Below the pieces are notes generated by a model. The model was not told where the DNA came from. It did no database searches and saw only the letters and a list, made by a program, of their open reading frames with translations. DNA of 64,000 nucleotides from Paludibacteraceae bacterium (lineage in GTDB: Bacteria; Bacteroidota; Bacteroidia; Bacteroidales; Paludibacteraceae). Shown in pieces: positions 49,839 through 58,708 of this stretch; position 1 is the first letter of the stretch, and each line of letters starts with the position of its first letter. The position numbers and the translations under genes are program-made. The DNA lies in the NCBI GenBank assembly GCA_017384225.1, contig JAFNUD010000013.1, positions 1 to 64,000 of the forward strand, given 5' to 3'.

Positions 49839-50835
49839 TTTCTCATTTGAAGCAGGCGGGAGCCTCTCCCAACTCGAGATTGTCTATCACACTTCGCCAC
49901 GCGAGTACAAAGAAGGCGAACGTGTGGTATGGCTTTGCCACGCATTGACGGCTAACTCCGACCCATTGGATTGGTGGCCAGAGATGGTGGGCGAAGGTTG
50001 TTGGGTAAATCCCGACAAAGACTTTGTCGTATGCGTTAATATCTTCGGTTCGGCCTATGGCACCACAGGACCAAGAAACATAATACAAGCCTCTACACCT
50101 TACACCTTACACCCTACACCATTAGACTTCCCCAAATTCACCGTCCGCGATACGGCACGATTGTTCACTTTGGTGCGCGAGCATTTGGGCATCAAGCAGG
50201 TAGATTTGTTAGTCGGCAGTTCTATTGGCGGTTTCCATGCCTTGGAATGGGCAATCATGGAGGGCGACGTGATTCAGCGTGCAGCGTTCATCGCCACCGC
50301 ACCACGCGTATCACCATGGTTGAGTGCATGGATGGAAGTGCAACGTATGGCATTGGAGGCAGACCCTACTTTCCGTGCGTGCGAGAGTCTAGATGGCGGA
50401 CGCAAAGGACTAGAAACCGCTCGTGCCATCTCGCTAATCTCCTACCGCAGTTTTGATGGTTATAATCTCACGCAATACGAGACCGACGATGATTGCCTAT
50501 TTGCATCGCGCGCTGCTAGCTACGAGCGCTATCAAGGCGAGAAACTAGTGAAGCGTGGGTTTGATGCCTATTCCTATTATTACTTGCTACACTGCGTGGA
50601 TAGCCAAAACGTAGGTCGCTATCGTGGCGGAGTGGCTAATGCGCTTGCGCAAATCACCGCCAAGAGCATCGTGATATCCATCACTTCCGACGGACTCTTC
50701 CCACCAGCAGAGAGCAGTGAATGGGTAAAACACATCCCAGGAGCCAAGTACTACGAGATTGAATCGCGCTTCGGGCACGATGGATTCTTACTCGAGACTA
50801 ATCAAATCACGAATATATTACAACAATTACAATAA
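49810..50835 (+). CDS. metX: Homoserine O-acetyltransferase
   Basis: 341 residues, alpha/beta-hydrolase fold. The nucleophile elbow is GSSIGGFHALEW with Ser138, and the Asp and His of the triad lie in SDGLFPPAES and SRFGHDGFLLE. Family motifs YGTTGP and DFPKFTVRD are present. It acetylates homoserine with acetyl-CoA, the first committed step to methionine. It overlaps metY by 29 nt and abuts thrA without a gap. Oddity: ahead of DFPKFTVRD is a loop ASTPYTLHPTPL encoded by four tandem TACACCN heptamers (50094-50121). Confidence 0.95.
   Translation: MHLHKLITTDFSFEAGGSLSQLEIVYHTSPREYKEGERVVWLCHALTANSDPLDWWPEMVGEGCWVNPDKDFVVCVNIFGSAYGTTGPRNIIQASTPYTLHPTPLDFPKFTVRDTARLFTLVREHLGIKQVDLLVGSSIGGFHALEWAIMEGDVIQRAAFIATAPRVSPWLSAWMEVQRMALEADPTFRACESLDGGRKGLETARAISLISYRSFDGYNLTQYETDDDCLFASRAASYERYQGEKLVKRGFDAYSYYYLLHCVDSQNVGRYRGGVANALAQITAKSIVISITSDGLFPPAESSEWVKHIPGAKYYEIESRFGHDGFLLETNQITNILQQLQ
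50094..50121. repeat. In-frame heptamer tandem repeat in metX
   Basis: TACACCT, TACACCT, TACACCC, TACACCA in perfect 7-bp register. Encodes TPYTLHPTP in a loop of MetX that is usually short. Confidence 0.85.
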
Positions 50836-53256
50836 ATGAAGGTACTAAAATTCGGTGGAACCTCAGTAGGTTCAGTAGAAAGTATTCGTCAGATACAGCA
50901 CATCATCGGTCAGCAGACCGATGACTGCGTCATAGTAGTGAGTGCCCTAGGTGGCATCACCGACCAACTACTCAAGGCCGCTAGCTTGGCATTGCAAAGC
51001 GGCGAGGCGTATATGGAAGTATATCAGTCTATTCGCCAGCGCCATTTGGACATGGTGAACACGCTGATTGACAACGCTACCATTCGTCAAATGCTCCTAC
51101 ATGAGTTGGAGGGTATTCTGGACGAGCTGCGATCAATCCTTTTCGGCGTGCACCTTGTGGGTGACCTCAGTGATAAGACAGAAGCTGCAATTGTGAGCTA
51201 TGGCGAGCGTATGAGCAGCCGAATTGTAACCGCAGCGCTCCCTGGATCTGTACGCAAGAACTCCTTACAATTTATTCGTACCGAACACAAACAAGGACAA
51301 GTATTGCTCAATACCGAACTGACCGAGCAGCTCATTCACGAGACATTCTCTCCTATGCCTCATTTGTCAGTAGTACCTGGTTTTATCTCCCGCGACAGTC
51401 AAACCGATGAGATTACCAACCTTGGACGTGGAGGCAGCGATTACACAGCTTCTATCTTGGCAGCCACACTGGGAGCGAGTGTATTGGAGATTTGGACAGA
51501 CGTCAATGGCTTTATGACAGCCGATCCACGCCTTATACCTAACGCCTACACCATCAAGAGTTTGAGTTATGTGGAGGCATCTGAGTTGTGTCACTTTGGT
51601 GCAAAAGTGGTATATCCACCTACTATATATCCCGCGTGCGCAAAGAATATTCCTATTCGTATTCTCAATACTTTCTGCCCCGATAATGCTGGTACTATCA
51701 TACAAGAGCAACCCGAATCAGATGCACGTTACGTACGCGGTTTGAGCAGCATTCGCGATGTAGCGATGATTACCGTATCGGGTCTTTCGATGGTAGGTGT
51801 GATTGGTGTTAACCAACGTATTTTTAGTGCTTTGGCAAAAGCGGGCGTATCCGTTTTCCTTGTTAGTCAAGCATCCTCCGAGAACTCCACCACGCTGGGT
51901 GTACAAGAGAAAGACTGCGATGTGGCAGTAGAAGTACTAACCCAAGAGTTTGCAGAGGAGATCAAAGTCGGTTCAATGTATCCGATGTTGGTACAACAGG
52001 GCTTGGCTGCCGTATCTATCGTTGGTGAAAACATGCATAATATGCCTGGTATTGCTGGTAAATTGTTTGGCACATTGGGACGAAATGGTATCAGCGTGAT
52101 AGCGTTTGCACAGGGTGCGAAGGAGACCAATATTTCGTTCGTTGTACCTGCTCAGCAACTCAGCAAGACTATGAATGTGCTACACGACTCGTTTTTCTTG
52201 AGCGAGAACAAGGTGCTAAATGTATTTATTTGTGGTGTTGGTACTGTGGGCACACAGCTTATTGAACAGATTCAGCATCAGCAAGATACTCTGCTTCGCC
52301 AACAGCACTTGCAACTCAATGTGGTGGGTATTGCCAATAGCCGCACATTCATATTCAATCCTGAGGGGTTAGAGTTAAGCAATTACCGCGAACAACTCAA
52401 AACAGGAGAGCCACTCAATGCATCCACTATCAAGTATCAACTATCCACCCTATACAATAGTGTGTTTGTTGATTGCACTGCCAGTGCCGATGTAGCAGGT
52501 ATCTACCTCACTTTACTAGAAAACAACATTTCCGTTGTTACAGCCAACAAGATTGCTGCTTCATCGGAATATAACCATTATGCTCGCCTCAAACAGACAG
52601 CACTAAATCGTGGTGTAAAATTCCTCTTTGAAACCAATGTGGGTGCTGGCTTACCCATTATTGGCACTATCAACGACTTGCGCAATTCAGGCGATAAGAT
52701 TCTGCGCATAGAGGCGGTGGTGAGCGGTACACTCAATTTCATTTTCAACGAGTTGTCTGCTGATGTACCATTCTCTGAGACTATCCGCCGCGCTAAGGAG
52801 CAGGGTTATAGCGAACCAGACCCACGCATCGACCTCAGCGGCAAGGATGTGATTCGCAAACTAGTTATTTTGGCACGCGAAGCTGGCTACCAAGTAGAAC
52901 AAGAAGATGTAGAGAAGCACTTATTTGTACCTGATAAGTATTTCCAAGGATCGGTGGAAGATTTCTGGCAACATTTACCAGAGTTAGATGCTGATTTTGA
53001 GGCTCGTCGCCAAGAGTTGGAAAAGAACGGTTTGCGTTGGCGTTTTGTTGCAACAATGGACGAAGGTAAGACCCGCGTGAGTCTGGAAACTGTTGATGCA
53101 ACCCACCCCTTCTATCAACTGGAGGGATCGAATAATATCGTACTTATCACCACCGAACGCTATCACGAATATCCGATGATGATTCGCGGTTATGGCGCTG
53201 GCGCTAGTGTTACCGCAGCTGGTGTGTTTGCCAATATTATGTCAGTAAGCAATTAA
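50836..53256 (+). CDS. thrA: Bifunctional aspartokinase/homoserine dehydrogenase
   Basis: 806 residues. The N-terminal aspartokinase (KFGGTSVGSVESI at the start, GRGGSDYTASILAATLGA near 198), central paired ACT domains (about 310-455) and a C-terminal homoserine dehydrogenase (VFICGVGTVGTQLIEQI near 465, TNVGAGLPIIGTINDLRNSGD near 600) make it a ThrA/MetL-type fusion. It supplies homoserine for MetX and for threonine. ACT domains imply feedback inhibition, usually by threonine for such fusions. It begins on the base after the metX stop. A terminator follows at 53315. Confidence 0.97.
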   Translation: MKVLKFGGTSVGSVESIRQIQHIIGQQTDDCVIVVSALGGITDQLLKAASLALQSGEAYMEVYQSIRQRHLDMVNTLIDNATIRQMLLHELEGILDELRSILFGVHLVGDLSDKTEAAIVSYGERMSSRIVTAALPGSVRKNSLQFIRTEHKQGQVLLNTELTEQLIHETFSPMPHLSVVPGFISRDSQTDEITNLGRGGSDYTASILAATLGASVLEIWTDVNGFMTADPRLIPNAYTIKSLSYVEASELCHFGAKVVYPPTIYPACAKNIPIRILNTFCPDNAGTIIQEQPESDARYVRGLSSIRDVAMITVSGLSMVGVIGVNQRIFSALAKAGVSVFLVSQASSENSTTLGVQEKDCDVAVEVLTQEFAEEIKVGSMYPMLVQQGLAAVSIVGENMHNMPGIAGKLFGTLGRNGISVIAFAQGAKETNISFVVPAQQLSKTMNVLHDSFFLSENKVLNVFICGVGTVGTQLIEQIQHQQDTLLRQQHLQLNVVGIANSRTFIFNPEGLELSNYREQLKTGEPLNASTIKYQLSTLYNSVFVDCTASADVAGIYLTLLENNISVVTANKIAASSEYNHYARLKQTALNRGVKFLFETNVGAGLPIIGTINDLRNSGDKILRIEAVVSGTLNFIFNELSADVPFSETIRRAKEQGYSEPDPRIDLSGKDVIRKLVILAREAGYQVEQEDVEKHLFVPDKYFQGSVEDFWQHLPELDADFEARRQELEKNGLRWRFVATMDEGKTRVSLETVDATHPFYQLEGSNNIVLITTERYHEYPMMIRGYGAGASVTAAGVFANIMSVSN

Positions 53257-53314
53257 GATAGGAATGGAAATCACAGGTTGGTCCTTTTCGAAAATCATCC
53301 TTTTAAGTATTCAT

Positions 53315-53348
53315 CGCCTCACAATTAACAATTGTGAGGCGTTTTTCT
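53315..53348 (+). terminator. Rho-independent terminator after thrA
   Basis: CGCCTCACAATT (53315-53326) pairs with AATTGTGAGGCG (53330-53341), a 12-bp perfect stem, then five T. Confidence 0.93.
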
Positions 53349-53361
53349 TCTCGTCTTCATA

Positions 53362-53385
53362 TTTATGGTTTTAATCCGCCATAAA
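53362..53385 (-). terminator. Possible hairpin downstream of the glucosidase gene
   Basis: TTTATGG (53362-53368) pairs with CCATAAA (53379-53385). Lies about 75 nt past the end of the minus-strand gene; no obvious T-run on that strand. Confidence 0.35.
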
Positions 53386-53458
53386 CATGCTACATATATA
53401 CTTTGCTACTCTTTGAATAGAAATAATAACAATAAAGACTAAAGCAATACAAAAAGCA

Positions 53459-55720
53459 CTACCGCAATGCAAACTTAGCAGGTTCGCCTTCGGCGGAGTT
53501 GGGGGCTATCCATACATGGAAATCACCCTTCTCCGCAGAGAAAGCATATGCTCCGTCTGCACCCAATGTGATGCCATCAGCCAAATGCCAATACGCCAAT
53601 TCCTCCTCTGTAATCTCAAAAGTGACAGTGCGCGACTCGCCAGCAGGAATACTTACACGCTGAAATCCCTTCAACTCGCGTACAGGGCGTGTCAATGCCC
53701 CCACCAAATCGCGAATATACAACTGCGGGATAGCTACTGCTTCGCAGTGTCCTGTATTTTTAATGGTACAAGTGGCAATGAGGCGATGAGGCGATGAGGC
53801 TTGAAGCAAGATTGTATCCGAAAGAGTGACTGGTCCGTACTCAAAAGTAGTATAAGTCAGACCATAACCGAATGGATATAGCGGTTTGTCGCCATACTCT
53901 AACCAATAGCTATCTGCACCGATAGAGAACTGCGCTGCGCCTACTGGTATATCATCATAAAGAACAGGATTATATGTAGGACGACCACTATTCTTCTTAT
54001 TGTAGTAAATAGGTATTTGTCCCTCCGCCTGTGGGAAAGTCACTGGCAGTCGTCCCGAAGGCGCTACTTTGCCCATTATCAAGTTCGCCAAAGCAGGTCC
54101 CTGCATCGTGCCACCATGAAAAGCATAAAGCACGGCATCAACTGCATCAATATCCGCACCTATGCACAACGGACGACCTGCCATCACGGTCAGAACCACA
54201 GGTTTACCCGTAGCCTTGAGTGTACGCAGTTGTTCCGACTGATCTCCAGGCAAATCCAAATGAGCACGGCAACGTGCTTCACCTGACAAGATGCTCTCCT
54301 CTCCACCGAAATACAACACTACCTCTGCTTGTTTAGCTAAACGTTTAAGCTGCTCAATATTCGCTTCGCTTACCTCGCGCGACCAATGCTTGCCTGGTTG
54401 CTCTATGAGACGAATCTTACCTTCCTTAGCCCATTGGCGGAAAGACATAAGCGGAGTAACAGTAGCAGAATCCACTTTGTCGAAGCACCAAGTACCATTC
54501 TGGTCGTGCTGGCTATCTGCAAGAGGACCGCATACCAAAACGGTCATTGGAGTGTTTTGTGACGAGTGTTTTGTGTTTAGAGGTAGAATGCCGTTGTTCT
54601 TGAGCAATACAGCGGACTCTTCAGCAAGACGTTGAGTAGTGGCAAGAGACTCCGAATTGTAATAATTCGGAGTTTCTAGTGCACAATAGGGATTGTCGAA
54701 CAAGCCCAAACGGAACTTCATGCGCAAGATATTACGCACACACACATCCAATAAGTCTTCTTTGACGGCTCCCTCTTTTACCAAATCTTTCAAGTGAAGC
54801 AGATAGGCATGGCTCTCCATATCCATCTCCATCTGTGCGTTAATACTCAGCAAGGTAGCCTCTTTGAGGTCAGCACAGTTGCCATGTTTGATCATATTCT
54901 CCGACGAAGCATAGTCAGAAACGAGGAGTCCATCGTACTGCCACTCATCGCGCAAAATATCTTTCATAAGGTGTTTGTTGGCAGAGAGTGGTACGCCATT
55001 GAGATCGTTGAACGAACACATCAGAGACAGCGAACCTGCATCAAGCGCCGCCTTGAATGGTGGCAGATAGGTTTCACGCAATTGCACCTCGGGAATCCAT
55101 GTAGTATTATAATCACGTCCACCTTCGGAAGCGCCATACCCCACAAAGTGCTTCACGCAGGCAGCCATTTGCACAATAGAGTCTTTGCCTTGATAGCCAC
55201 GCACAGTAGCTGCACCCATCTCAGAAGCAAGGTAGGTATCTTCACCATAACTTTCGGCGATACGTCCCCAACGAGGATCACGTGATATGTCCACCATAGG
55301 CGAAAAAGTCCAACGGATACCTGCTTGCATAGCCTCTTGAGCAGTGAGACGCGCTGCCTCTTCCACCAAAGCGAGATCAAAAGTAGCGGCTTGACCCAGT
55401 GGAATAGGATAAATAGTACGATAGCCGTGGATAACATCGCGTGCGAAAATCATGGGGATGCCCAATCGGCTCTCCTCCACTGCAATGCGCTGATAATAAT
55501 CGGCTTCTTCACCCATACTATTGAGCATAGAACCCAGTCCTGCACGGACTTGATTTTCTAGATTTTCAGTAATCTGACCACCTGAGAGTTGGGTCATCTG
55601 AGCAATCTTTTCGTCCAGCGTCATTTGTGCGATGAGTCGGTCTATTTTTCGCTCAACTGGATCTTTTGGTTGGCATGCTACGAGCGTTAGCAATGCAAGG
55701 ATAGAAAGAAAGTGTTTCAT
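53459..55720 (-). CDS. Glycoside hydrolase family 3 beta-glucosidase lipoprotein
   Basis: 753 residues. Lipoprotein signal MKHFLSILALLTLVAC (Cys16). The GH3 N-terminal barrel carries the catalytic nucleophile Asp269 in DGLLVSDYASS and the substrate-binding KHFVGYG block; the alpha/beta sandwich domain (about 395-600) contains GGEESILSGEARCR, in the region of the general acid; a C-terminal Fn3-like domain ends the protein. Domain order is as in BglX. Releases beta-linked glucose from oligosaccharides at the cell envelope. Two repeat-like inserts are in frame: ATGAGGCG x3 (53778-53801) and an 11-bp direct repeat (54550-54574). No neighbouring SusC/D genes. Confidence 0.93.
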   Translation of the reverse strand: MKHFLSILALLTLVACQPKDPVERKIDRLIAQMTLDEKIAQMTQLSGGQITENLENQVRAGLGSMLNSMGEEADYYQRIAVEESRLGIPMIFARDVIHGYRTIYPIPLGQAATFDLALVEEAARLTAQEAMQAGIRWTFSPMVDISRDPRWGRIAESYGEDTYLASEMGAATVRGYQGKDSIVQMAACVKHFVGYGASEGGRDYNTTWIPEVQLRETYLPPFKAALDAGSLSLMCSFNDLNGVPLSANKHLMKDILRDEWQYDGLLVSDYASSENMIKHGNCADLKEATLLSINAQMEMDMESHAYLLHLKDLVKEGAVKEDLLDVCVRNILRMKFRLGLFDNPYCALETPNYYNSESLATTQRLAEESAVLLKNNGILPLNTKHSSQNTPMTVLVCGPLADSQHDQNGTWCFDKVDSATVTPLMSFRQWAKEGKIRLIEQPGKHWSREVSEANIEQLKRLAKQAEVVLYFGGEESILSGEARCRAHLDLPGDQSEQLRTLKATGKPVVLTVMAGRPLCIGADIDAVDAVLYAFHGGTMQGPALANLIMGKVAPSGRLPVTFPQAEGQIPIYYNKKNSGRPTYNPVLYDDIPVGAAQFSIGADSYWLEYGDKPLYPFGYGLTYTTFEYGPVTLSDTILLQASSPHRLIATCTIKNTGHCEAVAIPQLYIRDLVGALTRPVRELKGFQRVSIPAGESRTVTFEITEEELAYWHLADGITLGADGAYAFSAEKGDFHVWIAPNSAEGEPAKFALR
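53778..53801. repeat. In-frame ATGAGGC octamer repeat in the glucosidase gene
   Basis: ATGAGGCG, ATGAGGCG, ATGAGGCT. On the coding strand it encodes ASSPHRLI in the Fn3-like domain. Confidence 0.75.
54550..54574. repeat. In-frame 11-bp direct repeat in the glucosidase gene
   Basis: GAGTGTTTTGT twice, 3 nt apart; coding-strand product is KHSSQNTP, in the linker before the second catalytic domain. Confidence 0.7.
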
Positions 55721-55740
55721 TGGTATTTTGTTTTACACTG

Positions 55741-55770
55741 CAAAAGTAGTAAAAAAAATCAATATTACAA
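55741..55770 (-). promoter_or_regulatory. Promoter of the glucosidase gene
   Basis: On the minus strand: TACTTTTG at 55748-55741 and TTG at 55770-55768, spacing 19 nt. Start codon at 55720. Confidence 0.75.
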
Positions 55771-55812
55771 ACTCTAAATAGTAATTTTTTCAAAAATTGG
55801 CTAATAAGAACA

Positions 55813-55835
55813 TATCCGTCTGTCATTTTGGCAGG
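55813..55835 (+). terminator. Hairpin upstream of clpB
   Basis: TCCGTCTGTC-ATTTT-GGCAGGCGGA: 9-10 bp with G-U pairs, followed by TTATTGTTT. It may block read-through or attenuate the clpB transcript. Confidence 0.5.
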
Positions 55836-55883
55836 CGGATTATTGTTTATAGGGGATTTGGTACAGGTTTTGTGTTGTTTTTG

Positions 55884-55928
55884 GTAACGACCTTAAAGTC
55901 TTTAACGACCTTAATGTCCTTAACTTTC
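55884..55928. repeat. CTTTAACGACCTTAAAGTC micro-repeat before clpB
   Basis: Degenerate tandem units (GGTAACGACC TTAAAGTC TTTAACGACC TTAATGTCC TTAAC). A similar run (ATCCTTAAAATTCTTGATGATCTTAAAGTCCTTAC) lies before 38147. It marks this stretch as intergenic although the clpB frame is open through it. Confidence 0.65.
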
Positions 55929-55943
55929 AAAACAACAATAACT

Positions 55944-58106
55944 ATGAATACAACAAACAACAACACCGAAAACCTCCAACGCTTCGCCATTAACCTATGC
56001 GAACGCGCCCAACAGGGCAAACTGGACCCTGTCATTGGTCGTGACGATGAGATCCGTCGCGTACTACAAATTCTCTCTCGTCGTACTAAGAACAACCCAA
56101 TCCTCATCGGTGAACCCGGTGTTGGTAAGACGGCTATCGTGGAAGGCCTCGCCCACCGTATTATCCGTGGCGATGTGCCCGAGAACCTAAAGAAGAAACA
56201 AATCTACTCCCTTGATATGGGTGCCTTGATTGCAGGTGCGAAGTACCAAGGTGAATTTGAGGAGCGCCTCAAAGGTGTCATCACAGAGGTGACAAGTGCG
56301 GCGGGCGAGATTATCCTCTTTATAGACGAGATACATACGCTCGTGGGTGCGGGTAAGAGCAGTGGTGCGATGGATGCGGCTAATATCCTCAAACCTGCCC
56401 TTGCACGAGGGGAACTGCGTGCCGTGGGTGCGACTACTTTGGACGAGTATCAGAAGTACTTTGAGACCGACAAAGCCCTTGAGCGCCGTTTCCAAATGGT
56501 GATGGTGGACGAGCCCGATGAGGCGGCTACTATCTCTATCCTGCGTGGATTGAAAGAACGCTACGAGACACACCACAAGGTGCGTATCAAAGACGATGCC
56601 CTCATTGCGGCTGTTACTCTCTCCACACGCTATATCACAGACCGTTTCCTGCCCGATAAGGCCATTGACCTTGTGGACGAAGCAGCTGCTAAATTACGTC
56701 TAGAAATGGATTCCAAACCCGAAGAATTGGATAACCTCAATCGCCAAATCATGCAATTACAGATTGAGCGTGAAGCTATTAAGCGCGAACACGACAAGGC
56801 CAAACTCGCCTCCCTAGAGGAGCAACTCAATGCGCTGCAAGCCGAAGCCAACGAAATGAATGCGCGTTGGGAGAAGGAGAAAGGTTATATCGCTACTATT
56901 CAGAACGAAAAGGCGAATATTGAGCAGATGAAGAGAGAGGCAGAGATTGCCGAACGCGAAGGTAACTATGGCAAAGTGGCTGAAATTCGCTATGGTCGTC
57001 TCCAACAAGCCGAAGCTAATATCAAAGCAGCACAAGAAGCCCTGCACAATCTAGCATCCAACAGCGACAGCGATCTAACTGCTAACAACCTGCAAGGCGG
57101 TCTTTTAATAAAAGAAGAAGTGGACGAAGACGATATTGCCGAGATTGTAGCCCGTTGGACAGGCATCCCTGTGACCAAGATGATGCAATCGGAGCGCGAC
57201 AAACTGCTTCACCTCGAAGAAGAACTTCACCGTCGTGTAGTGGGGCAAGACGAAGCTATTCAGGCTGTTAGTGATGCTATCCGCCGCTCTCGTGCAGGAT
57301 TGCAAGACCCTAAACGTCCTATCGGCTCGTTTATCTTCTTGGGTACGACGGGCGTAGGCAAGACAGAGTTGGCGAAAGCATTAGCTGACTACTTGTTTGA
57401 TGATGAGAATATGATGACGCGTATTGATATGTCGGAGTATCAGGAGAAGTTCGCTGCTACAAGATTGATTGGTGCGCCTCCAGGATATGTGGGTTATGAC
57501 GAGGGCGGACAACTCACCGAAGCCATCCGTCGCAAGCCCTATAGTGTGGTGCTCTTTGATGAGATTGAGAAGGCACATCTGGATGTCTTCAATGTATTGT
57601 TGCAAGTCTTGGATGATGGTCGTTTGACGGATAACAAAGGTCGAACCGTCAATTTCAAGAACACACTGATTATCTTCACCTCAAATCTGGGAAGCCAATT
57701 GATTCGTGATAACGAAGAGAAGGGTATCTCGCACGAGCAGACCAGCGAGCAAGTGATGGAGTTGCTGCGCCAAACGGTTCGTCCAGAGTTCTTGAATCGT
57801 ATTGATGAAACGATTATGTTCACTCCGCTCAACGAGACGCAGATTCGTGATATTGTGGAGATGCAGATTGAAGGTGTGCACAAGATGCTCATGAATAGCG
57901 GCATTGACTTGCGTGTGACAGACGATGCGATAGACTATATTGCGAAGGAAGGATTTGATCCGCAGTTTGGTGCTCGCCCTGTGAAGCGTGCATTGCAACG
58001 CTTGGTACTCAACGAACTGAGCAAGAGCATCATTGCAGGCAAAGTGGACCAATCTAAACCCGTCATCGTTACCCTGCGCAATGGCGAATTGCAGTTTGAG
58101 AACTGA
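55944..58106 (+). CDS. clpB: ClpB-type disaggregase lacking the N-terminal domain
   Basis: 720 residues from the ATG at 55944. The open frame continues upstream to a TTG at 55797, but that part is repeat and hairpin sequence without resemblance to Clp_N. The first AAA+ module (Walker A GEPGVGKT at 56-63), a coiled-coil M domain of about 110-120 residues ([20 protein letters not shown] onwards), and the second AAA+ module ([28 protein letters not shown]) are intact, which separates it from ClpC and ClpA. With DnaK, ClpB pulls proteins out of aggregates. Full-length ClpB has an N-terminal domain of about 150 residues, absent here; the start resembles the shorter ClpB isoform known in E. coli. 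Confidence 0.93.
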   Translation: MNTTNNNTENLQRFAINLCERAQQGKLDPVIGRDDEIRRVLQILSRRTKNNPILIGEPGVGKTAIVEGLAHRIIRGDVPENLKKKQIYSLDMGALIAGAKYQGEFEERLKGVITEVTSAAGEIILFIDEIHTLVGAGKSSGAMDAANILKPALARGELRAVGATTLDEYQKYFETDKALERRFQMVMVDEPDEAATISILRGLKERYETHHKVRIKDDALIAAVTLSTRYITDRFLPDKAIDLVDEAAAKLRLEMDSKPEELDNLNRQIMQLQIEREAIKREHDKAKLASLEEQLNALQAEANEMNARWEKEKGYIATIQNEKANIEQMKREAEIAEREGNYGKVAEIRYGRLQQAEANIKAAQEALHNLASNSDSDLTANNLQGGLLIKEEVDEDDIAEIVARWTGIPVTKMMQSERDKLLHLEEELHRRVVGQDEAIQAVSDAIRRSRAGLQDPKRPIGSFIFLGTTGVGKTELAKALADYLFDDENMMTRIDMSEYQEKFAATRLIGAPPGYVGYDEGGQLTEAIRRKPYSVVLFDEIEKAHLDVFNVLLQVLDDGRLTDNKGRTVNFKNTLIIFTSNLGSQLIRDNEEKGISHEQTSEQVMELLRQTVRPEFLNRIDETIMFTPLNETQIRDIVEMQIEGVHKMLMNSGIDLRVTDDAIDYIAKEGFDPQFGARPVKRALQRLVLNELSKSIIAGKVDQSKPVIVTLRNGELQFEN

Positions 58107-58201
58107 TTGATGGGTTACAAGCATATCCCAACACATTATAGCGTTAGTAGGAAAAATACCAACTCATAATTATCCGAAACACGTACTTTTGTATATAAAA
58201 A

Positions 58202-58229
58202 AACAGCCAATCGCATGATTGGCTGTTTT
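58202..58229. terminator. Bidirectional terminator between clpB and rpsO
   Basis: AACAGCCAATC-GCAT-GATTGGCTGTT, an 11-bp perfect stem between convergent genes, flanked by A-run and T-run. Confidence 0.92.
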
Positions 58230-58248
58230 GGTCTTGTTGAGCAGGTAA

Positions 58249-58518
58249 TTACTTACGGATACCCAACTCTTTGATGATAGCACGATAACGCTCGATGTCT
58301 TTTGCCTTCAAGTAGTCAAGCAAACGACGACGCTTACCTACCAACATTGTCAAAGCGCGCTCTGTACCGAAGTCCTTGTGGTTCTTCTTGAGGTGCTCAG
58401 TCAAGTGGTTAATACGGAAAGTGAACAGAGCGATTTGGCTCTCTGCAGAACCAGTGTTCTTAGCGTCATTGCCATACTTAGCAAAGAGTTCTGCTTTTTT
58501 CTCAGATGTCAAATACAT
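58249..58518 (-). CDS. rpsO: 30S ribosomal protein S15
   Basis: 89 residues, the exact family length. Family signature AESQIALFTFRINHLTEHLKKNHKDF and the C-terminal RRRLLDYLKAKDIERYRAIIKELGIRK (each seen in parts) identify S15, which binds 16S rRNA at the platform. Typical bacterial S15 represses its own translation through its mRNA leader; here a leader of about 120 nt precedes the start, so similar control is possible but no known S15 leader fold was recognised. Confidence 0.98.
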   Translation of the reverse strand: MYLTSEKKAELFAKYGNDAKNTGSAESQIALFTFRINHLTEHLKKNHKDFGTERALTMLVGKRRRLLDYLKAKDIERYRAIIKELGIRK

Positions 58519-58602
58519 TGTGATTTGATAATTAATTAGTTAAACAATAATGACCTCGCATGATGTTGTAATCCAAACGATGTCACATCTATAGTAATTA
58601 TG

Positions 58603-58625
58603 AATTTCGAATTAAGAATTATGAA
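58603..58625. repeat. AATTTCGAATTAAGAATTATGAACCC micro-repeat in the rpsO leader
   Basis: Member of the AATTAAGAATT family, located between the rpsO promoter and start codon (minus strand). Confidence 0.6.
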
Positions 58626-58646
58626 CCCTTAGTCTAAAATTCGGTG

Positions 58647-58677
58647 CAAAAGTACTGCTTTTTTCTGATATACGCAA
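58647..58677 (-). promoter_or_regulatory. rpsO promoter
   Basis: On the minus strand: TACTTTTG at 58654-58647, TTG at 58677-58675, spacing 20 nt. Confidence 0.78.
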
Positions 58678-58708
58678 ATTTTTTAGTAGAAACTTGCATT
58701 TTTATCTA

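Noticed and set aside
54794..55285. 163-residue open frame opposite the glucosidase gene
   Set aside because: Antisense shadow, with no ribosome site or recognisable domain.
55797..55943. N-terminal extension of ClpB from the TTG at 55797
   Set aside because: The stretch consists of a hairpin and micro-repeats, does not resemble Clp_N, and the ATG at 55944 is followed at once by family sequence.
58184..58191. TACTTTTG promoter between clpB and rpsO
   Set aside because: No TTG at the right distance, and any transcript would run straight into the terminator antisense to rpsO.
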